DNA of 60,000 nucleotides from Polytrichum commune (lineage: Eukaryota; Streptophyta; Polytrichopsida; Polytrichales; Polytrichaceae), in assembly GCA_950295325.1 (NCBI GenBank), contig OX485806.1, forward strand, positions 32,552,001 to 32,612,000. The letters are read 5' to 3'. The notes under the pieces are model-generated. The model was given only the letters and a program-made list of their open reading frames with translations, ran no database searches and was not told the origin of the DNA. Below, piece after piece: positions 11,714-22,458 of this stretch; position 1 is the stretch's first letter; each line of letters begins with the position of its first letter. The translations under genes were made by a program, and so were the position numbers.

Positions 11714-12786
11714 CATGGCCAAGTCTGTCACGTTGGACGTACTAAATATTTCCTCCCGAGAATGTAAGGTCTCATCAAGACAGAAATAACTACAGGTTTA
11801 TTAGGAAGGTGCGATCGTTTACAGTAATCTGCCACACTTTTGATCACGGACGAAATTGAGACCATAAAACTGACTGCCCAGAAGAGATTGTTTGGAGATT
11901 TGGTGAATTCACTCCACGTCCACAGCTTTCCTCAACTACACAAACCCTCACCCTTTTCCTATTGCTTAATACACCTAGCAGTCTCAAATTCGACCTAACT
12001 TCCCTCCCCACCCTCCGGCTCGTCCCATTCGAAGCAAGAAGTGCGCGATTTTCAGGCCGGAAATCTGCATGTCTACCTGCTTATTCTTGGATCTGCGTGA
12101 CGTCTACGATTCCCTGTTGGGGATGGATGAGTGCTACATAATGGTGTCTGAAAACGGTCGTGCCACTCTATGGGTGTGCGATAAGTTATACGAAGAGAGC
12201 TTCAGCCGGCGTATTTTCCACTGCAAGCTTTTTCCCCCTTTTTTTAAGATTTTTCTTTTTGCTTTTCAAAACATGCGATCCATACTTTCAGGTGGCCCAC
12301 AGAGAGCGATTCGTCGTGCAGGGCGAACGGAACGGAACAGAACAAAGCTGACTGAGTTTTGTGTGGATTTTTGAGGCCATTATTTCCCATCATTGGGTGG
12401 CAGGTGTCAGGGCTGCTTCACACCTCTTTGCACTATTTGCTTGTTTGTTTCCTCTGCCACATTCCAAAATGTCCCACAGCCACAAGCTAGCGCTTCCAAT
12501 GAGTGATTGAGCGAGCATGTCTAGGAGCCTCCAAGGTTCCATAGCTTTTAAGCCTCCGACGCGGGAGTAAATGAATCTTGAGTGATTATTTGGGTGGGTG
12601 AGAACAATGATCTTCAATCGCAACTTCAATGCCCTTACTTTAAGTTACATGGTGGTAGGACAAAGGGCAAAGTTATGATCGAATTGCATGAGAATCGAAA
12701 TAGACATCAAGGCTTGCCTTTCTTGCCTCGACTTGATTGAATGGGTGATGACCGTTCTCATTTACACCGATCGTACTTTAATTACT
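10651..12786. other. Gene-free DNA with a TA/CA microsatellite
   Basis: No coding exon with family similarity was recognised. The only simple sequence is an (AT)n(AC)n tract at about 11677-11713. The open frame at 12069-12374 has no recognisable domain and uses a poly-T stretch, so I do not call it a gene. Confidence 0.5.
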
Positions 12787-13212
12787 AAGGTAGAAATACC
12801 ATAACCCGTGAAAATGAGGTGGTTCGCATTGAAGATCTGGTCTGACAGTCATGAGATAATGTTCCAAGATAGACGAGAAGGGTTCGTGAAGAATGCAAGT
12901 TGTTGCATATTTTTCTGTCCTATACAAAAATAATGCTACAAATTTTCAAAGTGGAAACTTGTTCAAACCCCCTACTCGTTCACTAGATTCTCCCTACACC
13001 GAGCACGGAAATCCGCATTTCCATACAGACCATCGCCTAAATCGGTTACCTCATGAGTACATTAACACTTGACTCCCATTGGCTACACTAAGTGTACATG
13101 CATCGAAGTTGCTGCCAAGCCATGATCGGTTTTAGAAATGGCACTTCACCGTTATGACAGCGGTGTAGTGCACGGCTAGAGGGTGGTTAACAGGTTATGG
13201 TATTTCTACCTT
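12787..13212. mobile_element. MITE with 20-bp terminal inverted repeats
   Basis: AAGGTAGAAATACCATAACC starts the element and its exact reverse complement ends it at 13193-13212, about 426 bp apart. No protein is encoded. A short TA or TAA-like target duplication is possible but not decisive, so the superfamily is left open. Confidence 0.75.
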
Positions 13213-13902
13213 AAGCGTTGTGGTAAGGGTACTTCCTTCCTCTTGAAAGGTGGTCACCATGGTGAATTGTACTAGAAAGTATATACATCCCTCATAGCAT
13301 CCATTCATACATATCAGTATCGTTTTTTAGGGTAGTCGCACTTATTTCCTCACACTTTGGTTACAAAGTCTTGTGCATGGGTACTTAATTAGTGTATTGT
13401 CATGTATGTGTTGATCATACCATCATTCAAATCCATAACAGTGTTCTGTGGGACTGACAGTATTCCGTGTCTTGTTGAGTTTGCCTTTTGAAGTGGACAT
13501 GGAAGCCAAACAACTCATCAAAATATTTTGACAAAGCCTCTAAGTTATAGTATCTCCACATTCATTGTTGTCATATGGGGCCATCCACTTGTGCTACTTA
13601 TGTAGGTCACACCCCACATTTGGTGTGGGATGAGATGCTTCTCGAATAAACTAAGTTATCATGTTTGTATTGCATGAATTGTAAGCAAGTGGGAGTATAA
13701 GTGGCATGCTACACTTGCTTTCAATGCCCTAGATATAGTTCAACCTTCGCGTCAAGTGTAAAATTGACAACTACATCACCCTACCTACCTCGGAGCCTCC
13801 ATTTGACTTGTCTTGGACAAAGTGTGCTACACAACATGGTTATTTTTTGATTCAATGGGACTTTTTTGTCAAGAGATGTCCATGATGAGTTTCTTTTCTA
13901 TT

Positions 13903-14157
13903 GGTTGGTTTGCATACAATACAATCAGTTTTTTTCCACTCATGGTGCAAGCTTGGATGTAGTATTTAAATGAAGGATGAAGAGCAATAACGCATATTGG
14001 GGTTCATTGAATTTATATTTGCACCTCTTGACATGCCAAAATGAGTTGGACCCTCAATGAACCAATTTAGAATGTTCTTTATCGAACCTCCACACTACCT
14101 CCAAGTATGCACCTAAAACTTATTGAAGATGGAAGGGGTTGTATGCAAAACAACCAA
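13903..14157. mobile_element. MITE with 20-bp TIR (copy 1; second copy in CPA intron 1)
   Basis: The left end TTGGTTGGTTTGCATACAA and the right end TTGTATGCAAAACAACCAA are inverted repeats with one mismatch, about 255 bp apart. The interior (ccaaaatgagttggaccctcaatgaaccaat ... cctccacacta.ctccaag.atgcac) recurs at 24625-24871. Non-coding. Confidence 0.7.
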
Positions 14158-14502
14158 CTCCCGATCAAAATAAAAGAAATCATGAATTAAAAATCTTGTG
14201 CAAATAGGTCATGTTATATAGAGCTCCACTTGAAAAGAAATTGCTATTCTTTTAACCATAGAATATATATATGCCATTTGTCCACATCCCAAAGAGGCCA
14301 TAAACTGAAATAAGTGAAACTACCTTATAATAACATTCAGCTCCCAAGAATCCACATATCAAACGAAGTCAAACTGGCCTGTTATTATAGCTGTGACACT
14401 AGCTGTATGCCTTGGACCTCTTCAACCTTTGGAAGTAGTAGTGAAGCATGTTAAGAAGTTTGATTTGAAATCACTGTAAAAAAATTCATTGTAAGCTCAT
14501 GT

Positions 14503-15640
14503 CCAACGATATTTTTGGGCATAATCGGTCGAGATCCTAGTGTTTCCAATTTCAACTGGTTACATGTTCACATTTTTTGGTTTTTCTTTGTTAAATAGAA
14601 GGATATTCTGGAAGTTCCTCTAAACTGATCAGTAATTTTCTTGAAGTCTTGAACTTGAATCAGTTGTTTCTCAAGGGTTGTTTACATCATGGACCACGAA
14701 GTTGTCCCATGTCAGATGGCCATTTTTCCATGGTCACACTTCCATGGTCCGATTTCTAAAATAAATCAAATCTAAACCCTTTAGGCCCCTCACTAGGTGT
14801 AAACCGAACATGGACCGAGAGGCGTGACCATGCACCAAAAAGTGATGTGTTGATTTTAGAAATTCTATATCTAAGAAAAAATCTTTGGGATTTTTTTCCA
14901 TGTTTGACCTTCTCGCCTTCTTTTGTCTTATCTACAATAACATTTGGCTTCAAAAAATATGAAATTTAAAAAAAGGACATTTCTTTATCATGGTCCCTTG
15001 ACATTTGTAGCAAGAGAACATGTTTTGCCTCTCTCAGCTCAAAACCCATTCGACCATGGCAGCAAATAATGTAGTCTTGAAAATAAGCCTTTTGGGGACC
15101 GCAAGTTTCATGGGCACTCTTACTTTTTCTTGATGTAAACCGAAGTGGTCATAGGACAAGTTCAGCGGCCAATAACATGTTTCAGAGGAGCAAGGGACAA
15201 CTTCATGGTCCATAATGTAAACATCCCCTCAAACTCAAACAATTCATATGTAACTACACTAAATAGTCCCATTTATGTGAGCCACCATAATTTTCTAGAA
15301 CCCATACTAATTTTCATAATGGAAATTAATGTAGGCCATACTAATTTTCAACCCACGCTAATTTTCTAGTAGAAAAATAGCATGGGCCACTACAATTGTT
15401 GTCCTACCAAATTAGTGTGGATGATTACTTTCGTCTTATAACTAATTCTTAATTTGTTGGTTGAAAGTCTTTATAAAGACTTGGAGAATGATCCAAGGTC
15501 TTAGACCCACGTTACTTCCACCTTGACTAGAAAATTAGTGTGGCCCAAACTAATTATTTCCATGCTAATTTTCCACTCACACTACTAGGATTATTTAGTG
15601 TAGCTGTCAGTTCTCCCGAGTCATTGCTAAACTCTCCTTT
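14503..15640 (-). mobile_element. Nested composite: family-A MITE carrying a Tourist-like MITE and element B
   Basis: Family A (right-terminal motif GGGGAGATTTTTGGGCATAA, A-rich core, left-terminal GGGGAGAACCGG) runs in reverse here. Its body at 14503-14674 is interrupted by a Tourist-like MITE (14675-15228) and resumes for about 22 bp. It is interrupted again by element B (about 15251-15607, ends CTACACTAAATA...TTTAGTGTAG). It finishes with the A terminus CAGTTCTCCCGAGTCATT. The two open fragments inside encode no recognisable protein. Confidence 0.7.
14675..15228. mobile_element. Tourist-like MITE, copy 1 (second copy 44383-44951)
   Basis: The ends GGGTTGTTTACATCATGGAC and the complement of GTCCATAATGTAAACATCCC form a terminal inverted repeat of about 34 bp with few mismatches, extending through GAAGTTGTCCC on both sides. 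Flanks read CTCAA/GGG and CCC/CTCAA, suggesting a short target duplication. The whole 554 bp matches 44383-44951 in the same orientation with moderate divergence. Non-coding. Confidence 0.75.
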
Positions 15641-15949
15641 TAGAAAGTCTTTCCAAATCACAATGATGATCGGATGAGCAAATCCATTTTCAATAGAATG
15701 TATGGAGTGCTTCATGCTAAATTGCATCGGCTTTTAATAAACCACTATTTTGTTTTGTTTTGTTTTGTTTTATTGAAATGCAACATGGCAGTCATGGATC
15801 GCTAAGACCCGTTCAAATCCCCTGTGGAAATTATAAGTTATTTCGGTATTAAAAAAGGTGAAGCAAGAAGCCCTGTACTTGGGGACCAATTTACACTAGA
15901 GCTTGAGGGCCCTTGGCCCGTGATATACTAATTACGTAATTGGTCAAGA

Positions 15950-16470
15950 AGTCGGAGAGTTCAAGTCCAAGTTCACTTTACACTAACCCTTGAAGGCATG
16001 AGAGATCAAAGAAACTCGTATGGATGAACCATCTACATGGCGTCTTACACGGAAGAATTGGATAATTTTCATGCTCCACTGGATATTACGTTTGGCCCAT
16101 CAAAAGGAGGTGGATCTAAAGCAAAACTAGAGACCGTGACCAACGATTAAATTTCCATTGGCTCTTATAAACATCATATTGTCATGGTGGGGATCTTAAT
16201 CCGAACATATGGGTGCAACCCCTTAACATGGTCCACTTTTACTTTACACTAAGCTTCAAAGAAATTCTCATGGATGAAACATCTACATGGCATCTTCGTG
16301 GCAAAAATGGGCAATGTTTTGGTCCAAAGCAAAACTAAGGCTTGTGACGATCAATTAAATTGGTATTTGCTTCTTGAACTATTATACTGCCATGGTGGGG
16401 ATCCGGGCCCAAACATATAATGCGGTCCCTCAACATGGTCCACTTTCACTGTACACTAAGCTCGAGAACC
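15950..16470 (+). repeat. Diverged tandem repeat, about 2.5 copies of a 210-265 bp unit
   Basis: The landmarks 'ttnactntacacta', 'atggatgaa.catctacatggc.tctt', 'aaagcaaaacta', 'gac.atcaattaaatt' and 'catggtggggatc' occur in the same order from about 15971, 16235 and (partly) 16442. The copies have diverged by substitutions and by a roughly 60-bp length difference. Non-coding. Confidence 0.6.
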
Positions 16471-16808
16471 CATCAACTACGTAGTTGGATTTCTATTTCC
16501 CACAATACGACCTTTGCATGCTTTTTCAAGGGCCCTTCAATTTTCAAGGTCACATCTTTTGGTATGTATGTAAACTGGCCAATGGATTGGTCGAGTGTGA
16601 GAAATAACCAGTTGAAGTTCAGGAAATTACCAAGCATTTCAAAAGAATATGTGAAATACACCTTGATCCAATAAAGAAATTTGCAAAACATCACAACATC
16701 ACTGTCCAGGGAGATTTGGGCAAACCAACCCATACACTCATTCCTTGTTGGATGCCTAAACCCTTGCCTCCAAAAAACCAATGTACGGGTTGCTTCGCCC
16801 CATCCTGT

Positions 16809-17280
16809 TTGGGGAGAACCGGTGGTTAGTTACAGATGAACCGGTCGAGTTTGAGAAATAACCGATTGAAATTGGAAACTTCCAGAAAATTACAAATCAT
16901 TTTAGAAGAATTTATATAATAATACCTCAAACGAATGAAGTCAGTGATCAGGGAGATTTTTGGGCATAATTGGTTGAGATCCTAGTGTTTGCAAGTCCAA
17001 CCGGTTACATGCTGTTGACATCCTCCGATTTTTCGATATTTATTTGAGGTATATTCTATAAATTCCTCTAAAATGATCGATAATTCTCCTGAAGTCTCCA
17101 ACTTCAACCGGTTATTTCTCAAACTCGACCGGTTCATGTGTAACTAACCACCGGTTCTCCCCGATCATTAAATGAAAGCAAAAACCGAAAGATTATGTCA
17201 ACATGTAACCAGGTGGATTTAGAATCACTAGCTAGGATCTTGACCCACTATGCCCAAAAACTCTTTTCCGGGCACTGACC
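16809..17280. mobile_element. Family-A MITE interrupted by a second family-A MITE
   Basis: The outer copy starts at GGGGAGAACCGGTGGTTAG (about 16809), stops near 16937 in 'cgaatgaagtc', and resumes at about 17169 with 'aaatgaaagcaaaaaccg', ending in a diverged CCGGGCACTGA terminus. The inserted inner copy (about 16938-17168) is complete and reversed, running from AGTGATCAGGGAGATTTTTG to ACCGGTTCTCCCCGATCATT. The similar AATGAAGTC / AATGAAAGC on the two sides looks like a 9-bp target duplication. Length, TIR and duplication size suggest a Mutator-like MITE. Confidence 0.7.
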
Positions 17281-17708
17281 GGTTGGACTTTGAAACACTA
17301 GGATTTTGACCGATTAAATGATGCCCTTCAAAAATCCTCCTTGGACACCGGCGCCCGGCCCTTGCTTTCAAACACTTAACTTATTCAAAATTTAATTGGG
17401 AAAGGGTCTGACTTGAGGAGCACATGCGAACCCCCTCGCACGTGACATGGAGCAATTGATTATTGGAATGGGCCCTTTGCCAAATCCCGTCCTCGGCAAG
17501 CGTTCGAATTTTTTTCGAAACCCTAAAAGTTATCGATCCATGTGCAAAATCTTTCTCAATTGTATGGACCCGATCTTCCCAAGTGTGGAGGAAGAGCGTA
17601 AGTTAAATGTCACCTTATTTAAGCCAAAGCAAAAGCTAACTTATTACGCAAGTGTGTTGATATATATGTATCATGTGAACTAGCCATACATGTAATGGCA
17701 TTGACTTA

Positions 17709-18093
17709 GGGCCGGTTCACACTATGCCCAAGTCAAGAGAAGAAGTGTCACTTTTCTGGACCAAATTATGTCGAGAGGAGAAGCCTTTGGGCTGAAAAAC
17801 TATATTAAAATAATCCACTGTCATATTTTGAATATTTTAATGAAAAAAAGTTCGGCCTCTCGACGGAAGTTTGGGTCGAACATTTTTTGCTCGGCCCAAA
17901 CTTTGCTCAAGAGGCCGAACTCTTGGCGCCATAACTTCCTAAAAGTGCTGCCACCTAGGCTCTTTTGGAGGCCACGTCCTTTGGACTTCGGCCTCTAGTG
18001 TGAAGGCCGAGAGGACGGACTTTGGACATTCCTGCATTTTCATTGGTCCAAACGCTTCTCCTCTCGAAGTTTGGCCATAGTGTGAACCAGCCC
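17709..18093. mobile_element. Tourist-like MITE, TIR GGGCCGGTTCACACTATG
   Basis: The left end GGGCCGGTTCACACTATGCC and the right end complement GGGCTGGTTCACACTATGGC are inverted repeats 385 bp apart. They are flanked by TTA (17706-17708) and TCA (18094-18096), close to the 3-bp TWA target of PIF/Harbinger elements. An interior inverted segment ('ttcggcctctcgacgg' / 'ccgagaggacgg') gives it foldback character. Non-coding. Confidence 0.7.
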
Positions 18094-18149
18094 TCAGGGT
18101 CCGGGTTCAACAAACTTGAGGTCCAAAACATCACCTACAGTAGTTTAGT

Positions 18150-18345
18150 TTTAGTTTCAAAATTGGATGTAAGTTTGAAGGTCGTTTCCCCAAATTAGAA
18201 GGGAGTATGATTTTCTTAAGCAAGGTTTTGTCAAGATTTGGGAGAATAGCGATGCCACATCACCGCCGCTTTTGTTTTCCAAGCCTTGGACCTAGATCCT
18301 GGTGCAAAATCCTTACGTCCAAATTTTTGTTGTCAACCAACAAGA
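18150..18345 (+). repeat. Dispersed repeat, copy 2 of the 9885-10200 family
   Basis: It shares 'caaaattggatgtaagtttgaagg', 'agcgatgccacatc' and 'cttggacctagatcctggtgcaaa' in order with the copy near 10 kb. Same orientation, non-coding. Confidence 0.55.
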
Positions 18346-18630
18346 TTGCTCGATATTTGACATGTAGTGTGTCAAATGGAATGATAACTATTGAAGAAAA
18401 CCAACCCTATCTTAGCATTGTAGAGGATTCATCCTCTAATAAGTAGCCCCATGATAACTTGGTATGGTTTAAAGTCATTCGATTGCTTGTCTCGTTTGCA
18501 TTCCTATAGTTGAACAGTCCGTGGATAGGTGGGAATCTAATAACGTAAAGCATGAGTACACATGTCTAAAAGGGATTGTATTTTGTCTACATAGTTTGTT
18601 AATTATTTGGCACTCAATAGTCAACACAAT

Positions 18631-18655
18631 TGGGGTGGGTGGGTGGGGGGGGGGG
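18631..18655 (+). other. Potential G-quadruplex tract
   Basis: Four G-runs of three or more (GGGG-T-GGG-T-GGG-T-G11) with single-base loops occur within 25 bases. This satisfies the standard quadruplex pattern. It lies in gene-free DNA. Confidence 0.6.
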
Positions 18656-18872
18656 TTTACGTACTCGTTTAAGGAACCAACACACATGCACATCCGATAA
18701 CCATAATTAAATCAAGGGAGTCCAATTTCTAACTGCTAAAATAAATATTGCAATAGAAATGCTAAAAGCAATACAAATCTCAAGACGTAAACATGGTCAA
18801 TGAAAATGGAGTTGAATCATTTTTCTTTTTCTTTTTTTAAAGTTCAATAAGCGTCCGCATACATTAACATGC

Positions 18873-19372
18873 TCAATGTCCGGGGAGATCTTTGGGCACA
18901 ATCGTTCGAAACCCTAGTGTTCCCAAATCCCACCGGTTACATGATGTGATTGGACCCTAAACCCTAAACCCAAATATAGATCCCCCTCCACTAACTAACC
19001 CAAAACAAGACTCATACATAAAAATTGGCTACCAAAATTTATTGTTGGTTACTAAATATAGTGCCTACGTCCTGCAAAGGGCGAAGTAGTTTTACATCTA
19101 CCGCCACTGCTGTAAGGCATGGCCTACGGTGTTCTACGAACAAACACTTTATTCACTCTAGCCTCCTCCGGAGACCGGAGTTCTTCTTCTTCTTCTTCTT
19201 GTGATCTTTCGGTTTTTCTTCATTTAATCGAAACATGTTCCATAGATTCCTCCTAAAACAATCGGTCATCTTCATGAAGCCTCGGGCTTCAACCGGATAT
19301 TTCTCCAACTTAAGCGGCTCATCCATCACTAAGTTAGCGGCCGATTCTCCCCGGTCATTGAGCGGGCTTTCA
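18873..19372 (-). mobile_element. Family-A MITE split by a 250-bp insertion
   Basis: The A body starts at CCGGGGAGATCTTTGGGCAC (about 18873), breaks at 18950, resumes at 19206 with CTTTCGGTTTTTCTTC, and ends with GCGGCCGATTCTCCCCGGTC at about 19366. The inserted piece begins next to two telomere-type units (CCCTAAA at 18955-18968) and ends in a TTC microsatellite. TGTGAT occurs at both borders (18945-18950 and 19200-19205), which fits a 6-bp target duplication. Confidence 0.6.
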
Positions 19373-19638
19373 CCACGGCTCACCTTCCGAGATTCACCTC
19401 CTTCATAATGAAGGCCCATTATTCCTCGGGAACGGGTCCCTCCTTCACAATGTGTTATGGGTAAGTGGGATGCAGGAATAATTATCCTTTACGAGGCGCT
19501 ACTTATAGCAAGCCTAAAAGGAGGAAGTTAGGCCGTACCTAGAAACCACTCTCAACACATCAATGCGATTCAACTCCCAAGGCACCCCCAAAGAAACAAG
19601 GGCTCCCTATTCCCACCCGCCCGCCCGCCACTCTCAAT

Positions 19639-20052
19639 TCACCCTAAACTTTGTAATGTCAACCTCCGTAATGTCACACACTCTCTAATATCCCGAAACC
19701 CTAGGGAACGGATGTTCGTAGTTCAAATCTCACTCCTTATTGTCACATTTCTCCCCCTTATACAACAAAATTTGTCATTAATTCTTCTTCTTCTTTTTCT
19801 GATGCCACTTGTTACATGTTGGTGCATGCGTCCACCATATCGCCCTGGGAAGCTCGAGTGGAGTGGACCACACTAGCGTAGGTGACGGGAGAACGAATTC
19901 AAATCGTCCTCACATCTCCTTTGTATTACTCCATAATGTCACATGCTACACTAGAACTGTAGTATCACATATCCATGTTAACACTACGAAACTCCATAAT
20001 ATCACGTGCACTTTGGTTACCACATGTGTGATACTACGGAATTTAGAGTGTA
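19639..20052 (+). mobile_element. MITE-like element, copy 1 (second copy 48164-48625)
   Basis: It begins CACCCTAAACTTTGTAATGT and ends ACTACGGAATTTAGAGTG, which are inverted repeats (consensus CACYCTAAACTCCATA). Interior landmarks 'cccgaaaccctagggaacgg', 'agttcaaatctcactcctt', a TTC run and 'ccataatgtcacatgct' recur in order in the copy near 48 kb. Non-coding despite short open frames. Confidence 0.65.
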
Positions 20053-21085
20053 GGCTCGGATCCAAGTTACTCAATCCAAAGTACGGCACTCAACGGACCG
20101 TTTGAGGAGCTAGTCCTCACTATTTGAGCACATTGATGAGGTGGGAAGAATATGAGTGCGTGGGATGCATGGTGTGGAAGTGTGCCCTTATGACTACATA
20201 GAGTGAGACAAAAAGAAGAATCCATACCATCAAGTTAGCATCACGCCACATCACCAAGTTGGTAAGTGGTTATCATTATTTTTTTGTGTGGTGGTATCCC
20301 GGGGGTGGACTCGCTCTTCTTCATTGGGTACCTTAATGATGTGCATGGGTCACTATGGAATCAAACTCCCTATATAGGAGAAGTTTACATAGAGAAACAA
20401 ACGTATGCTTACTCACAATGAACCATAAAATCATGGATTCATGTCTTTATACTAAGCTTTTCAATTTAATGTGATAAACACCTACATTACACATGCAAAA
20501 ATAAAAAACCATGAATTAAATGGGCATTTATTACTTATGATATCCACTTTTTGCTTCCAATGAGAAAGTTATGGAACGTTTTTTCAACCAAGTCATATGA
20601 CTCAATGGTTGTATCAATAAACAAAGACAAGAGCACAATAACTTAGCCACAATCCAAAGAACAAGACTCGAGGGAGCCCATCAACGCTCCAAGAGCGTCC
20701 AATTTGTAAAACGTAGAACCCAAAGTGCAAACCCTAATGAGAATAGACAATGTAGTTATCGAGGACAAATGCCATGTGACAACAATGGATGAAATTGGAA
20801 AATGTTGTCATTTTTTTATTCTCAGCTTCAGGGCCCCATTTTCAACATGTGTGTTTACTTCAAAATTCTTACTAGCCTTTCTAGATGCACACACTAAAGA
20901 ACAATAATACCTCTCCTTTGTGTATACTATGTACAGTAATGCCTCACATAATACCCTTTCTTACACTCATGTTAGCTCGTACGTTGTACGAAGAGTCCAA
21001 CCTTGGGGGTGATATTGTATAGTGTAATGCACCCCCACGAATGCCTTTTTCACATGTACATAATAAGGGACGAGGTTCACACCAA
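20053..21085. other. Gene-free DNA, nothing recognised
   Basis: I see no exon of a known family, no clear TIR pair and no tandem array here. The short frames present lack splice logic and domain similarity. Confidence 0.4.
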
Positions 21086-21590
21086 GGGCCGATTCACACA
21101 CGAGCGAAGAGGCCGTGATCATGAAATTGTGGGAGCCCAAAAGAAAGTGTCCAAAGGCCGTCCTAAGACACCTCTAAAATCATGTAGTGTGGTCACGGAT
21201 CCTCAAGTGTAGTGTGAAGTCACATGTGACTGGGCCATTAATCAAATGCTATTTCAATGAATTTCTGTTCATGCATATCCTTACACATGATAAAATAGAA
21301 TAAATCAACGGTTGTGAGCAATTAGAGTGCCATGGTCTCTTGGTTTTGCATTAGGCCTACCTCCAAGAAGTGGTTTTTGAAAATAGTCCAAGTGAGCATG
21401 GAAACATGATCCATTCGATGCCATGTAGGAATCCATGTAGACTTTTACATCTACCTTGCATTCACATACTCCGTTGGTCCCTTGAGCGTAGTGTGAAGCG
21501 AACTTGGACCGGCTCCGCCTTTTCCACCAATGAGAGTGCTTAAAGTGTAAAAACGATCATGGGCTCTCAGTCTCGTGTGTGAAGTGGCCC
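21086..21590. mobile_element. Tourist-like MITE, copy 1 (inverted copy 43654-44152)
   Basis: The termini GGGCCGATTCACACACGAG and the complement of CTCGTGTGTGAAGTGGCCC differ at two positions over 19 bp. The flanks are CAA and TAA, close to a TAA target. The entire 505 bp is present in reverse orientation at 43654-44152, with shared interior 'caacggttgtgagc', 'ctccaagaagtggtttttga' and 'gttggtcccttgagcgtagt'. Non-coding. Confidence 0.8.
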
Positions 21591-21746
21591 TAAGAGCCCT
21601 CAAGTGAATACATTATGTTAGGAGGTAGTTGGGGGGGGGGGGGGGGTTGGAAAATTCAAACGTGTGGGGGTACAAATGATAAAGTTCCGGCTCGTGCACA
21701 ACCAACCAAGCTATACAACTTTGTGAAATGAAAGTATGCTTAGCTA

Positions 21747-22280
21747 GGGCCGCTTCACACGGCATCCCAAGCCACTTCAAGGTCAATCCGTGCAATCTCG
21801 ACCGTTGAGAGTATGGCAGTTGGGACTTAGCACTTCATACATACATGTCATAGGTCCCAAGTATGATGTGGATGTCTGCATGGCAACACTTTTTGGAGGT
21901 CAGGCTTGGGACTTGTGTTGAGAGTTGGGTTGAGAAAAATTTAAGCTCGATCCAACTCTCAACACAAGTCCCATGAATGTTTTTGCATCAACTAATCAAG
22001 ATCCATAACATTACTTGACACTCAGTGCTTGTTCAGTGGGCCTTTGGAATATAATAGTTGGATGCTCAAAAAGTTGTGCAAACAAACTCGTATGTTAAAG
22101 GATGAGCTCTCAACATCCGACTTGTTATATTTCGAGGGCCCGTTCACCGAGTAATGTTATGTCCACCTTCAATGTATATAAATCAGATTTTAATCGGTTA
22201 TTGAGGCTCAAAGTTGGGACTTTGACTCCATGTTGTGACTTGCTAGCATGAGTGGGACTTGGGACCCATGTGAACTGGCC
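21747..22280. mobile_element. Tourist-like MITE with internal perfect hairpin
   Basis: GGGCCGCTTCACACGGCATC at the left and the complement GGCCAGTTCACATGGGTCCC at the right form a degenerate TIR, flanked by CTA and TTA. Inside, 21907-21928 (TGGGACTTGTGTTGAGAGTT plus GG) is the exact reverse complement of 21952-21973, separated by a 23-nt loop. Non-coding. Confidence 0.65.
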
Positions 22281-22436
22281 TTAACACATGGCATGCCGTC
22301 ACAACACTTACATTACATTTACATAACTTGAAATATTTAGGGGGATATTGTAATGAGAGTGTTGACTCCATGTTGTGTTAATGAGAGCGCCCTCTTTCCC
22401 CAAGAAACCCCTTTCTTTAGGACATGACACCATAAG

Positions 22437-22458
22437 GAAGGGGGAGGGGAGGGGGGAG
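22437..22458 (+). other. G-rich tract
   Basis: Runs GGGGG-A-GGGG-A-GGGGGG fall short of or meet a quadruplex pattern depending on how the runs are split. Pure G homopolymers also occur at about 21630-21647 and 22575-22585. All lie outside genes. Confidence 0.4.

Noticed and set aside
12069-12374. Possible small gene (101-codon open frame, plus strand)
   Set aside because: No recognisable domain, poly-T-encoded Phe run, and no splice or neighbour support.
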